From positions 62,001 through 126,000 of the forward strand of contig JAQMWT010000480.1 in NCBI GenBank assembly GCA_029834535.1: a stretch of 64,000 nucleotides of DNA, read 5' to 3'. Below, piece after piece: positions 10,419 to 20,770 of the stretch; positions within the stretch are counted from its first letter, which is position 1; every line of letters starts with the position of its first letter. Below the pieces are notes generated by a model. That model was not told where the DNA came from. It searched no databases and worked only from the letters and a program-made list of their open reading frames with translations. Source of the stretch: Chrysophaeum taylorii. Taxonomy: Eukaryota; Sar; Pelagophyceae; Pelagomonadales; Pelagomonadaceae. A program made the position numbers and the translations under genes.

Positions 10419-11319
10419 TCATGTTGTTCGTCCAGGCGCGACGCTTGGCCTCGTCCTCGAAGAGGCCACCGTGAAGGCCGTGGCAGCTGCCACTGCGAGA
10501 GAGGTGGTCGAGATCGACGCAGAGCCTTTGCCTTTGACGACCGTGTTGTGTCCAAAGAGTATGCGTTTGGAACTGCGGTGGATAAAGTCGATAGCGACGG
10601 GGTCGAGGTCGAGCCACCGCTCGACGGCGCGGTAGGACGTCTGGTCACGCAAATCTTCGACAAAAACGACCCTGGTGCTCCCGTCGACGGCCGCCGGCAC
10701 GGCCGAAAGGTGGCACCGGAGCCAGTTCTCCACGATTCGAGCGCGACACGTCGCGCTGCACGAGTATCTCGACGGGCCTTCCCAATGGAGCGGGGACTTG
10801 AGGACCACCAGAAAGCGGCACTCGATGCCTCGGTGCCTGGCGCAGTCTGCTCCCTTGTCGCCGAGCGTCAGCAGGTTACCGGGGTCTTTACTCAGCAACC
10901 ACTTTTGGGTGCCAGCGTACCGCAGATAGCCTTGGATCGAGGTTCGCCGCCGGTCGGCCTCGAAGCGCGAGACGTAGCCCTTGGCGCCGCACATTTTCTC
11001 CAGACAGTCACTGCTCCCTCCGAACTTCGCAGCTCCCGACGGCACGAACTCGTGCGTCCTCGACATGCCCGAATGCGTCGCGAATCGCATCAGTGTGCAG
11101 CGCCAGAAAGTCGTGCAGCAACGTCGTCCCCGACCGCGGGATCCCGGTCATGAAGAGCAGCCGCTTCGTCGTCGTCGTCGTCAAAAGGGTAGTCGCATTC
11201 TTCAAACGCATCGCAGCGGGAGTGTGAGTGGTTCTGCTATTAGTGTCGCTGCTCCTGGTCCCGGTCACGCCTCTCCAGGCGGCCGCCACAAGCACCAACA
11301 CAGCTCGCCCTCTTGCCAT
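10419..11319 (-). CDS. Sulfotransferase-family protein, secretory signal, one frame change
   Basis: The minus-strand ATG at 11319 starts MARGRAVLVLVAAAWRGVTG, a likely signal peptide or anchor. It is followed by RLLFMTGIPRSGTTLLHDFL, the P-loop that binds the 5'-phosphosulfate of PAPS. Near 11090 the reading moves to a second frame that continues QKWLLSKDPGNLLTLG and CRFLVVLKSPLHWEGPSR, the 3'-phosphate-binding region of sulfotransferases. The order and spacing fit a Golgi-type enzyme transferring sulfate to a glycan or small molecule. No splice signals fit the frame change, so it is either a one-base sequence error or a true frameshift in a decaying gene. The stop at 10419 may lie beyond the true end of homology. 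Confidence 0.6.
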
Positions 11320-11361
11320 ATCATCGTCCAGCGGAACGGAATCAGTTTGTTGTGGCAACAA

Positions 11362-11699
11362 AACAGAGCGTGACTCGTAGGTTTGATACTAGACCCTAAT
11401 CACTTTTGTGGCCAAAATCCGGGCAGAGTTCTAAAAATGCTAAGTATTTCGAAAGTATACTTAGTCAGTACAAGCTCGACGGCCTTTTCTCAGTACTGGT
11501 CTTCCTCCCCTTGCCAGCGTCAGTGGTTGCGGGCTGTCGTATGCTGGCCTCCGCTACTCTTGTGGCACTACTTCCTGCCCCTATAGCTGTCAAACAAGAG
11601 CATTGGGGCGTGGTGGATGCGGTGGCCATGGGTCGTCCAAATTTTCTGTGCCGCTCGGCAGGGTGACTCGTTCGTTGGAGTCGCTCGTCGCCGCCTGTG
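11362..11699. other. Intergenic, nothing recognised
   Basis: Between the sulfotransferase start and the PARP relic. Short frames only and no domain signal. It may include upstream exons of the PARP gene that I cannot identify. Confidence 0.4.
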
Positions 11700-12400
11700 A
11701 CTGTGATGCCTGCGTCCGAGCAACTCGCCTCGCTGAAGGACGCGCTCGGAGGCGCGTAGCGGCGACGTGCTCACCCTGCCGCCCACATGGTCGGACGTTG
11801 GCGACCCGTTCGTCGCCGAACTGTGGACCTCCCTCCTGAGTCGCCAGAGTCCCGCACCGTCGTCGACGCCTTCCTGGAATCGCTCAACCCGAATAAAGTC
11901 CAAGTCCAAGTCGTGCAACGCATCCAAAACGTGACGCTGTGGCAGAGCTTCGCCGTCAAGCGCCAAACGATGCTCTCTCCCCGCACCGATGATGCCAACG
12001 CCCCGATCACAAACTTAGAGCGCCACCTATGGCACGGCACCTCCGCCGACGCCTGCACAAGATCGTCGTCCAGCAGGGCTTCAACCGCAGCTTCTGCCGC
12101 AAGAACGCCGCCGCCAACGGCAAGGGTGTCTACTTCGCGCGCGAGTACGCGTATTCGATTAGTCCCACGTACTCGGCTTCTGACAACCGAGGCATCCAGA
12201 ACATGTTCTTTGTCCGCGTCGGCGTAGGCAATTATTGCAATGGTGCCCGTGACGCCCTGACGCCGTCCGTGCGCGACGCTCGACCCAACGCCTCTAGGAC
12301 TCGACTGTCGACAACGAGGCCTATCCCAGCATCTACGTCACCTACCACGACGCCCAAGCCTACCCCGAGTACCTCGTCCGCTTCAAAGCCACTTCACCAC
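11700..12400 (+). pseudogene. PARP catalytic-domain gene, frames broken
   Basis: Plus-strand pieces in different frames follow the PARP ADP-ribosyltransferase domain in order. They are LTLPPTWSDVGDPFVAELW, VQVVQRIQNVTLWQSFAVKR, LERHLWHGTSAD (catalytic His), LHKIVVQQGFNRSFC, NGKGVYFAREYAYS (NAD-site Tyr region), IQNMFFVRVGVGNYCNG, and DSTVDNEAYPSIYVTYH with YPEYLVRF. The closest architecture is the PARP10/14-like mono-ADP-ribosyltransferases. Three frame changes (near 11840, 12052 and 12290) have no matching splice sites. One is explained by a missing C in a GACGCCCTG context. It is most simply a host gene in decay, although a low-quality assembly would look the same. Confidence 0.7.
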
Positions 12401-12884
12401 CTCATGTCTTCGCCTGTGTTTGCTCTCAACAAGCCGCGGGTGTTTCCCTCAACGTCCGCTAATTCGATTTGCTCGAGTTGATCGCAGACTACGACTGGAC
12501 CAGCAAGGATAGACTTCCAGAGACTATCCCACCCGACGCGAAAGATGTGCTTGATGTTTTGCCACTATGCTTGATTCACAGGCTGCCTGCTGGGCCTCGC
12601 CACGCATTTCCTGGAGGACACCGGTCATTTAGACAAATTCATTGGTCAAACATCCCCAGAGCCCCGGGAGTATTGTGACGGGCCGCGCCCACCATCCGAG
12701 CCGCGGGCACCTTTCGAGTCACGACCGTGCAACATGGACGTACCATTTTCCGACATCAAGGTTGTCGTCACTTCGGCGAAGCCAACGACAAGACGATCTC
12801 GCGTTATAGCAAAATACAGGCGCGAGATGAAAGACTGAACATCAAAGAGAAAAGTCTCCGGAAGAAGAGACGCGGTTCTTCGAC

Positions 12885-14562
12885 TTGCGCATTCGCGCGC
12901 ATCGGCACATAAATTTACGTTCTGGCCTCCGTGGGTGCGACACCTCTGTATGCGTCTGTTGGCGTCGCGCGTCACCCCGTCCGAGGTCTCTGAACTCATG
13001 GACTCGATCGGCATCGCGGTCATCGGGGAAGAGTGCACCGCTGAGATGGAGCTACCGTCCTTGCGTTTCGTCGGCAACCTGCGAAGCGAGATGGGACGTC
13101 TCCGCCAGCTCCTCGTGGCCCTCGACCTCAGCGAGGGGGAGGTGCGCGCGTTCCAATCGGACGCGTCGCCGCTCGACCGCAAGGAGCTCATCGGCACACA
13201 ACTCCGAATTGACGGCGACCATGGAATTCGATCGAGACTGGACCATGGGCGCCACCGAACTCGTCGACCAGACCGCACACGGCGAATCCCAGGATATTGC
13301 AGCCCGCTTCAGCGACATCCAGGCACCCTCGATCAGTTCCGTGGCGTGTACGCGAAGCTTCATGGCTCGGCGGACGGAATTTCAGCGATTGGTGACGTCG
13401 ACGTTCGCAGTCTTGCAGGTGCTGTCGGGACGACCGACAACGCAGCGGCGGCCTTAGCAAGCGTCCGAGAGCGGGCCGATGCGCATGCCGTCGAGCGTCA
13501 GCGCCAAGCCACCGCCGCGGCCGAAGGCACCGACAGAGGTGGTAGTGGTGGAAGGAAATCCGTCCCCGGTCGTCTCGACCAGCACGACGACAAGACTGTG
13601 ACGGCCGTGATTGAAGCAGCGCGAAGGGGGTGACTGGACTTTAAGGCGAAAGCCGCCGTTTGTCGCCAAGCAGCGATTGATCGGCACCGTTCGCGAAATG
13701 CCGAAACGATCGCGACGACGCTCGATCGAGTCGTAAACGACGTAACCTTGGATGCCATCGAGAAGGTGCCCCTTGTCAGCAACCAGGAGCTGGATGGACA
13801 AACCACGCTCGCATAGTTGGAAAGAAAGCTCGACGCCGAACTCGCCAAGCTCCGTAGCAACAATGGTCGATGCAAGACGCTCGTCAGCAACATTGCTGAC
13901 ACCCACGGAATGGGCATGGGCTCAAGCCCAAGTCCTACACCTCGACAAAGGACGCACTGGTCGGTCAGTCTGGTTCAGAAGCGAATGTTGCCTTTTTAAC
14001 CAAGCTTCTCAAGCAGATCTACGGCACGATCAAAATAGAGAGGCGGGCGTTGACGGATGAGCCTGTTGTTCCGCAGCGACGGCCGCCGCCGGTGCTTGGT
14101 ACGGCAACACAGGAGCGCTGGGCCCTGGATGCTCGGCGCCTTGCGAGTGACGCTGAGTTCAAGGAAAAGGCCGCGGTTGCTCTGGTTGTAAAGCGAACAA
14201 AGCGCAAGCGAGTGGCAAAACGAGACCAGCTGCCTTCGATTGTCGACTCTCTTGTTGGCCAGCGAGTCGAGGTGTTGTGGGGGCTCAAGGGAAAACCTGG
14301 GGCCTATTGGATGCCAGGCGAGATTGGGGCCGTCTCGGGTGCGAATTCAAAGGATGACCGCAGAAAACTTGGGACTGAATGGGTATTCATCGGCTACGAC
14401 GACGGCTTCTCCGGTTGGCTCAATGCAAATCGTTCGACGTCTTGTCAAAGCACCAAACCTGGCTCCTGGCGGCGCTTCGAGCTCGACACCAACGAACACG
14501 ACGAGGATGGGGATGAAACGGCGGGAGGCACTTTTTTCTTTTTTTACCGACGAGCTCGCTGA
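12885..14562 (+). pseudogene. Coiled-coil protein with Tudor/Agenet-like C-terminus, frames broken
   Basis: The first piece (12935-13220) reads LRFVGNLRSEMGRLRQLLVA, then EVRAFQSDASPLDRKELIGT. The frame then shifts to MEFDRDWTMGATELVDQTAH and returns to a helical region (AAIDRHRSRNAETIATTLDR, LERKLDAELAKLRSNN) interrupted by two stops. A last frame from about 13950 reads YTSTKDALVGQSGSEANVAF, LLKQIYGTIKIERRALTDEP and then VGQRVEVLWGLKGKPGAYWM...VFIGYDDGFSGWL. That last piece is a Tudor/Agenet-like module (VEVLW...YW-x-G-x-I...YDDG-x-x-WL), which reads methyl-lysine or methyl-arginine in other proteins. I do not recognise the N-terminal family. At least three breaks make it a probable pseudogene. 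Confidence 0.45.
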
Positions 14563-14939
14563 TTGACGGGCCGACTGTCGCCGACGGCCAACCAGCCGCC
14601 GAAAAGGTCGACTTCGCGCCGTGTGTTGGTCAGGAGTTCTTCGGAGGAACCACATTGTCGGGTGGGTTCGCTTTCGTGCGTTTTAAACCTTGATTTCCAT
14701 GTACATTCGAGCAGCCGGTTCCTGCTCAAGCTCATCAGCGGGGCTCTAGGAAATATAGCAGCATAGAATCACGAATGCGGGAGCTGCGAGGGTGGCCTCA
14801 GGAGCAAACTTGCCAGTTTGAACCCCCTTTCGACGTCTATCGACTTTCACAGGGCATTCAGTGGCGAGGGGGGGGGTGCGCGCCGAACCCCCTGGTTCCT
14901 TAACTCCCCTTACTGAAGCACTCTATTCTACGACTTAAT
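14563..14939. other. Intergenic, 3' ends of flanking genes
   Basis: Lies between the Tudor-like relic and the helical-repeat gene. No frame with domain signal and no repeat recognised. Confidence 0.4.
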
Positions 14940-15929
14940 TTATGAAATGGCACAGAGCGCACTCCGACTGTGGCGTGCAGTCGCTGCCCTATCAGCGTCC
15001 TTTTGACTACCTGCTTGCAGCGTCTTGGTCGTCCGTATCAACCGTCGACCAACATTCTCGCGGGCTGTGACCGCCGCCCGTCCCGCCATTTTGCAGACAA
15101 CTCTTGTGCCATCTGTTACTCTGTCTCTTGCGTGTCGCATGGCTTCCTTACCATCGCCTTCTCGCAATTTTTTGTGAGCTGAGACTGCGGCATGCTGAGC
15201 CAACTCGCACGCTGCTCTGGTGCCGTTCCCTACTCTTTCTCTTGCATGTCGCATGGCCGCTTTGCCGCCGTCTTCCCGTATTATAGTTTTCGCAGAGATC
15301 GCCGTATCCTGAGCAAACTTGCACGCTGCTCTCGTGCGATCTCGCAAATTTTCTCCCATATGTTGCATGGCAGCCCTGCCCCCGTCTTCTCGTAAATTTT
15401 TATGGGCTGAGACTGTGGCATGCTGAGCAAATCTGCACGCTGCCCTGGTCCTATCCACGAGTCTTTCTCTCACTCGTATTACGGCGTCATCGCCGCCAGC
15501 GTCCCGGAACTTTTCCCTAGCTGCCAGAGCCTGTTGCTTCCCTTGACAGGCTACGGCCAATGCTCCATTTCCACATTCTCGGATGGCGTGCCGCGTCTTT
15601 TTCACAGCAGTGCAGTTCGCGACTTGCTGGACAGCTGGATTGTGCACTAATCTCTGAAGAACCGCGCTCTGCGTCACGGTCTGCGTAGAAGTTGCGGCGT
15701 GGTGATGCGCAGAGCGCACGATATCTCGTGTCTTATTTACAACCTCTCGCTTGACTCGTTCGACAATCTCGTCGCCGCCGGCCTCGCGGAATCGTTCTCG
15801 CGCCAAAACGGCTCGCTTCCGCCCTTCTCGCGCGATGGCGAGGGCGCTCGAACGACCCTGCTCGACTGTCACTCTCACCGCCTTGGCCAAATGTCGTCCG
15901 CGATTGGCGCGGGTCCATGCTCGCAATGC
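14940..15929 (-). CDS. Tandem 38-residue helical-repeat protein (LEA-like), probably a 3' exon
   Basis: An open minus-strand frame of about 330 residues contains five degenerate 38-residue repeats. The consensus is [LFI]RE-x-GG-x-x-A-x-x-x-x-R-E-R-V-x-x-x-TR-A-A-C-x-x-AQ-x-A-x-x-SA. The repeats are alanine, arginine and glycine rich and should form amphipathic helices. Late-embryogenesis-abundant proteins and some surface helices share this style, so stress protection is a guess. The frame has no ATG; it begins right after CGCATAG, a good 3' splice site. It could therefore be the last exon of the CHAT gene just upstream (54-nt intron 15930-15983, weak donor GTCAAATG) or of a gene whose first exon I cannot place. 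Confidence 0.55.
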   Translation of the reverse strand, partial: ALRAWTRANRGRHLAKAVRVTVEQGRSSALAIAREGRKRAVLARERFREAGGDEIVERVKREVVNKTRDIVRSAHHHAATSTQTVTQSAVLQRLVHNPAVQQVANCTAVKKTRHAIRECGNGALAVACQGKQQALAAREKFRDAGGDDAVIRVRERLVDRTRAACRFAQHATVSAHKNLREDGGRAAMQHMGENLRDRTRAACKFAQDTAISAKTIIREDGGKAAMRHARERVGNGTRAACELAQHAAVSAHKKLREGDGKEAMRHARDRVTDGTRVVCKMAGRAAVTARENVGRRLIRTTKTLQAGSQKDADRAATARHSRSALCAIS

Positions 15930-15974
15930 CTATGCGGAGGAGGGAAGTCATACCTCAGAGTCACATTATTTTTT

Positions 15975-18900
15975 TCATTTGACGCCGGGCAGCGCCTGCT
16001 CGGGTCCCAACTCTTCGACGAGCTCCCGTCCTTCGCGAGTCTCAGTATACGCGACCCATTCAGCTGCGATTTCTGCAGCTAGAGTGTCATCCTCCATCGA
16101 GTCGTTGTCATCATCGTCGTCATAAACATTTGATTGCGTTACGTCGCCGTCACCTTCGACTTCGCCGTCCTCGTTAACCTTCACCTCGCCGAGGAGATCA
16201 GGATTTATGGGCTGCTTCTTTGCTTTAGGAGGCGTGACTTTGTGAGCAACTGAGGGGATCGCTCTTGCGAGCAGCTCAGAGGGAGTGGCTTTCGCTTTGG
16301 AAAGTCGACGACCCGCATTGCGCTTCGACGCACGACGGCAAGGATCAACAGAGAACTCTTCCGGATAAGAGACTCTGATCCCATCTCCAAAACATGCGAA
16401 GGCAGCCCAATCGACAATATCGGGGGCCAATCGTGCTTCGTCTGAAGAGTTTCCGGCTTCTGGGCCAAAGATATCATGAAATGCCGATCGAAACTTTCGT
16501 CGCCGCGCATCGTCGAGTGACAAGCTATCGACGAAAGCCCGCGCGTCTCCAACCGTCGCCGTCCGCAACCAACAAAGGCCAAGCCGAACGGCTGTCGCGA
16601 CTGGTCGATTTCCTGGCCTGTGCAACAAGGTGTGATGCTAGCGGTGCAATAATTGGCTCGCTTACTTATGCGTAGTAGTGTGACGTTGCCAAACAACGAG
16701 CGTAAGGACAGCCCGCACGAGATGCGCCAATCGATCGCCGGGCGGCGGATCCCATAGCGATGCCACAACTGCGCCTGCTCCCACGCAGAGCAATGCGGTC
16801 GGGATCGTCACAGTGGTCACTTCCTCGGGCCGGGGCATGACACCATTCGAAACAACGAGCATGCGCGCACGCTCGAACAAGGGCTGAGTTGCGGCTAACT
16901 TGATAGCATGCATCGGGCCTACAGCGTCAACGTGGAGCGCGGGTATCCCCCCCGCGGATTCCAAACCGTGCGTGACGCCGCTTAATTGCACGCTGTGTGC
17001 GTATTTGAGGTCTTCGAGAACGCGAGCCTCCGTATCGTCGTTCCGATTCGTCTTGGCCTTATCTGGCGATGACAGGAGTGCGGCAACAAAATGCTCATCT
17101 GCGACAATTGTCGTCTGTGGGCCGTCCCACATCGCGCTCAGAGCGCCTTCCAGCAAGCCGTCGAATTGGTATTGTTTCGGACCCGAATGCCTTGTGACGG
17201 CAAGGAGTGGGAGTGAGCTTTGCGGTTGTCCATGTCTGAATTTGCCCCTTCGATCACACGTCGCGGCAGCAGCCAGGGACGATGCGTAGCGGACCGCAAA
17301 TCGGTCGCACACGTGCCCTCGCGCGCCTTCGAGAGGTAGGGCATGAATAGGTATGTTTGCGAGTGCCCGCGGCAAAACGACGAGGAGGTGCTGCATCTGC
17401 GTAGGGAGCCCCTTTAAGAGAGCATCAATCTTCAAAAAGCGCGAGAGCTCTATCGCGGCGGCTTCGGCGGCGTTGTCACGTTCGCATCGCACTTTGGCCG
17501 CGAGGTTCTCGATATCGCGGGCGCGTTTGTCAGTCCAGGTCGTAAAGAAAATGCCACCGCGAGGCGCACCATCGCTTGGCGAGGAGCACAACGCGATTCC
17601 GACGAGATTTCTTTGCGGGCTTTTTCCACACACAGCCCAAACTATTGTGCTCTCCTCCTTGAAACTGAAGACCCTCCTTAGGAAGTCGTTGTTCGTCCAC
17701 GCGCGAAATGCGCTGCCAAGGCAGGCGAGCGCAAAGTCGTTCGATTGCGCTTCGAGGAGGTCTGCAAACGCCACCGTCGCCGCGGTAGCTTCAGTATGAT
17801 CCGTATCTGATTTGATTCTTGTCGTCGAAGCGCGGAGGACGATCGGGACAGGTTTGAGAAGGTCGACAAAAGTTGCCTGCGATATCGACGATTTAGTTAG
17901 GTGAAGCATCGAGGGCAGCGGTTCCGGGGCAAGCGCCAGGGATCGAGTGAGATTTGGGCACTTGCGCGCAGCATTTTCCAGTTCAAGACACTTGGTTTGC
18001 GCACTCACCGCGGCTTCTCTGATTGGTGTCGGTAAGCTTCCTTCTTCGAGCCGCTTCTCGATAACAGGATGGAGGGCCACGACCTCGTCCAGAGCGAATA
18101 GCGCCTCCATGTAGCGAAGAAGATCAAGGGCCTCGACAGGAAGCGGGGCTCTACGGACCTCTAGAGAATTCGTCGTCATGGCATTGCCCGTCTTGGTGGA
18201 AGACGACTTTAACGCGAAGCGATTCTTAGGCTGCCCCACACCGCAGGCAACCTCCTCGTTCGAAATCTCTGATGCCATCGATGGAAGCGACTCAGCACAC
18301 GGGAGCCAGAGCCAGGCACCGCTCGTTTTGAGCGTCTCCACGTAGTCTCTTTTTAGCCGGCGCGCGACGACGTCGACGCCGACGTCGACGATTTCTGCGA
18401 GGACCGTCCTCGCAGCGTCAAACCGTGCACGCGGAGCACTCGGCTCGTGCGGGATGCGACGTAGCACGTCAAAAGCAAGGAACAGCGCGCGGTTCGTCGC
18501 GGTATGCGCTTCGTCCAACTGGTCCGCGCGAAAGTGCGCGCGGGCGAGCTCGAGCGTGGAGATACACGACGCATCGGGGTTGCGTCGGCTCGTGTCGCGC
18601 GTTCCGTAGAGCTCTCGGCTCACGGAGACTAGGGCATCAATTGCGCGCGACTCGAGCTGCTTTTTTTCGACCGCGGACAACGACAGCGTCTCGTCGTCGG
18701 CCTTCTTGAGCGCTACGCAAGCAATGGCTCTCCATATCTCTCGACGCAACGCGGCTCGTCGCACGTCGTCGCGCATTGATATCATCGCGCCGTTTGCGGC
18801 GGTGATGACTGCCATGTCCTTGCTCGCAAGTTCGAGGGATTGAAGCGCACTATCGAGCGAGTTTTCGAGCATCCACGTGCGCGCCTCCAAGCAATAGAGC

Positions 18901-20411
18901 GCGACGCGCTGCTCTGCGTGCTCTGGTCGCGCCCGCAAGTCCTTGAGCGCAGCCTCGACGTTGTTCAAGATGCCGGCAGCGAACTTGGGCGCGGTTGCCG
19001 CGTCCTCCCCGAGGGCAATGCTCAGCTGTGAAGCTTGCACGTGCGCGCACGCGATCTGGGACGCGGCGAAGACGAGGGTGTTCTCGGCAACTCGAGCTTG
19101 CAAACGACGTGTCGTCTGGTGCGCGAGCTTGAGCGCGGCTAGGCGCTGCGCAGAGGCGGTTGTCGCGGCCGCGCGCGCCAAGTAGCACTCGGCGAGGCGA
19201 CCGAGAAGCTCGGGGGAAACGCGCGACCTTTCTTTGACGTCGTCGTCGTCGTCGTCGTCCTTTGTCGCCTCGGCGAGCGAAGTGATGGCGTCATCGAGTA
19301 TAGCGTTCGCCTGAGTCGCGTTGTTCGGAACGAGCACCATCCATCGTAGCAAGGCGTTGCCTCTCTCTTCGTGAGCGGACCGAAGGTGCAGCTCGCTTCC
19401 CGCCGATTCTTTGGCGTGCACGATTGCGATTTCGGCAGATTCCAGCTCGCGCTGGACCGCCTCGCGCTGGCGGCGCCTGTCGGCACGGCGGCCCTTGTGG
19501 GCGTTCGAGAGGGCGTCGGCTATATTGCCAAAGCAGCGCGCGATGTCGATCTCGGCGCGAGGCTTTTCGACGTCGACAAGCTCGCTGATGTTGGACGACG
19601 ACGACGAGTCGGATGTCGTCGTAGCGAGCCCGCTTGCAAGGTCAAGGCCTCTGACAGCCTGTTGTAGATGAAAGACGGCGCTGCGCGCTGCCTTGATAAC
19701 ATTAGCTCCCGACGCGTCGTCGTCGTCACAACCCTCGGTCGGTTTTTGTTGGATCGCAACGAAGGCGTCACCCAAACGGCGGTGGATTCGAAACCACGCG
19801 ACAGGAGCTCTGGTAAGCCTCGCGTCGCGTCGCACGACGCGGCTGAGGTGTTTGACGACGGCGAGGGGGTCGTCGTCGCGCGGGCACGCGGCGAGCGCAT
19901 CGTCCGCAACTTTCGCGTCGAAGGCGAGGCCCTCGGCTTCGGCCCTCGTCTCGTCCATGACCGTTTTGAGCCGCGCCTCGTCGTCGGTCGCAAATCGCTC
20001 CATGTAGGCCACCGCAGCGAGGTCGTCGGCTGTCGGTTCAACCGAGGAGGAGTACTTGGCAACGACGTCGGAGGAGGACTCGTTGTTCTTTTTGGTAGTG
20101 GGAGCGGCGCATTTGTTGTTGTTGTTGTTGTTGTTCCGACTACGATGCGTCGGCGGGAGGTTGAGGAGTGGTGCGACGTCGCGCTTCGGGAGGGGATCGC
20201 GGAAATTCGTGGACGGAGCGGGCGCCGGGACATCGAAGAGGAGAATTGGCGGTGGGGCCTCCTTAGAGCGGCCCGTCTCGACCTTGAGGCCGCGTAGCTT
20301 GGTCTGTTGTTCTTCGAGGTCGGCGAAGAAGGCCCCGTACTTGCCGTCCGTCGGCACGACGATTTTTGTTTTCTTGGTCGCGGTCCGACGAGGTGGCGGC
20401 GGCGTATCCAT
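15975..20411 (-). CDS. Large TPR-like plus CHAT-domain protein, catalytic Cys apparently lost
   Basis: Exons 20411-16666 and 16617-15975 join through a 48-nt intron (GTAAGCG...TTGCACAG) to give 1462 residues. The ATG at 20411 begins MDTPPPPRRTATKKTKIVVP. Residues about 150-900 are long Ala/Leu-rich helical pairs, consistent with degenerate TPRs. Residues about 950-1290 form a CHAT (caspase-HetF-associated) domain: HLLVVLPRALANIPIHALPL, later QLSGVTHGLES with the catalytic His, and ALLCVGAGAVVASLWDPP at the end. Where CHAT proteases have SAC with the nucleophile, this protein reads MLVVSNGVM. The second exon supplies the last CHAT helix (PVATAVRLGLCWLRTA) and an acidic tail. Separase-like CHAT proteases cut partner proteins; this one looks like a pseudoprotease or scaffold. 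It is divergent from zuotin, 142 bp apart. Confidence 0.8.
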
Positions 20412-20553
20412 GATATTCGGCGCAACGGCAACCGAAAAACTTAGAACGGACCACGAAACGGCCCTCCCTCGGCAGGTAGGAAGGACGTCGTCGTCGATGG
20501 TAGTTTGATTCGTGGCGGCTTTTGAGCTTTTATCAATATAAATCACGCGCGAT
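20412..20553. promoter_or_regulatory. Shared 142-bp bidirectional promoter, CHAT gene and zuotin
   Basis: The two start codons face away from each other with 142 bp between them, so this stretch must hold both 5' UTRs and both core promoters. A TATAAAT lies at 20537-20543, only 11 bp before the zuotin ATG and about 125 bp before the CHAT ATG, so it could serve only the CHAT direction, if either. No other motif is claimed. Confidence 0.5.
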
Positions 20554-20730
20554 ATGGCGATTGTCGTGTTCGGCGGCATCACCCCCGTGGAGCTGGAGGT
20601 GGCGGAGGCCGGGCGCGCGTTGGTGATGCGTGCCGAGGCGAAGCGCGCCGAAACACAGGAGCCCCTCACTCGCAACGCGAGTTCGGCCGCGTTGTCGTCG
20701 TCGGGGAGCGGGCGCGACAGCGAGGGTCCA

Positions 20731-20770
<40 letters not shown>

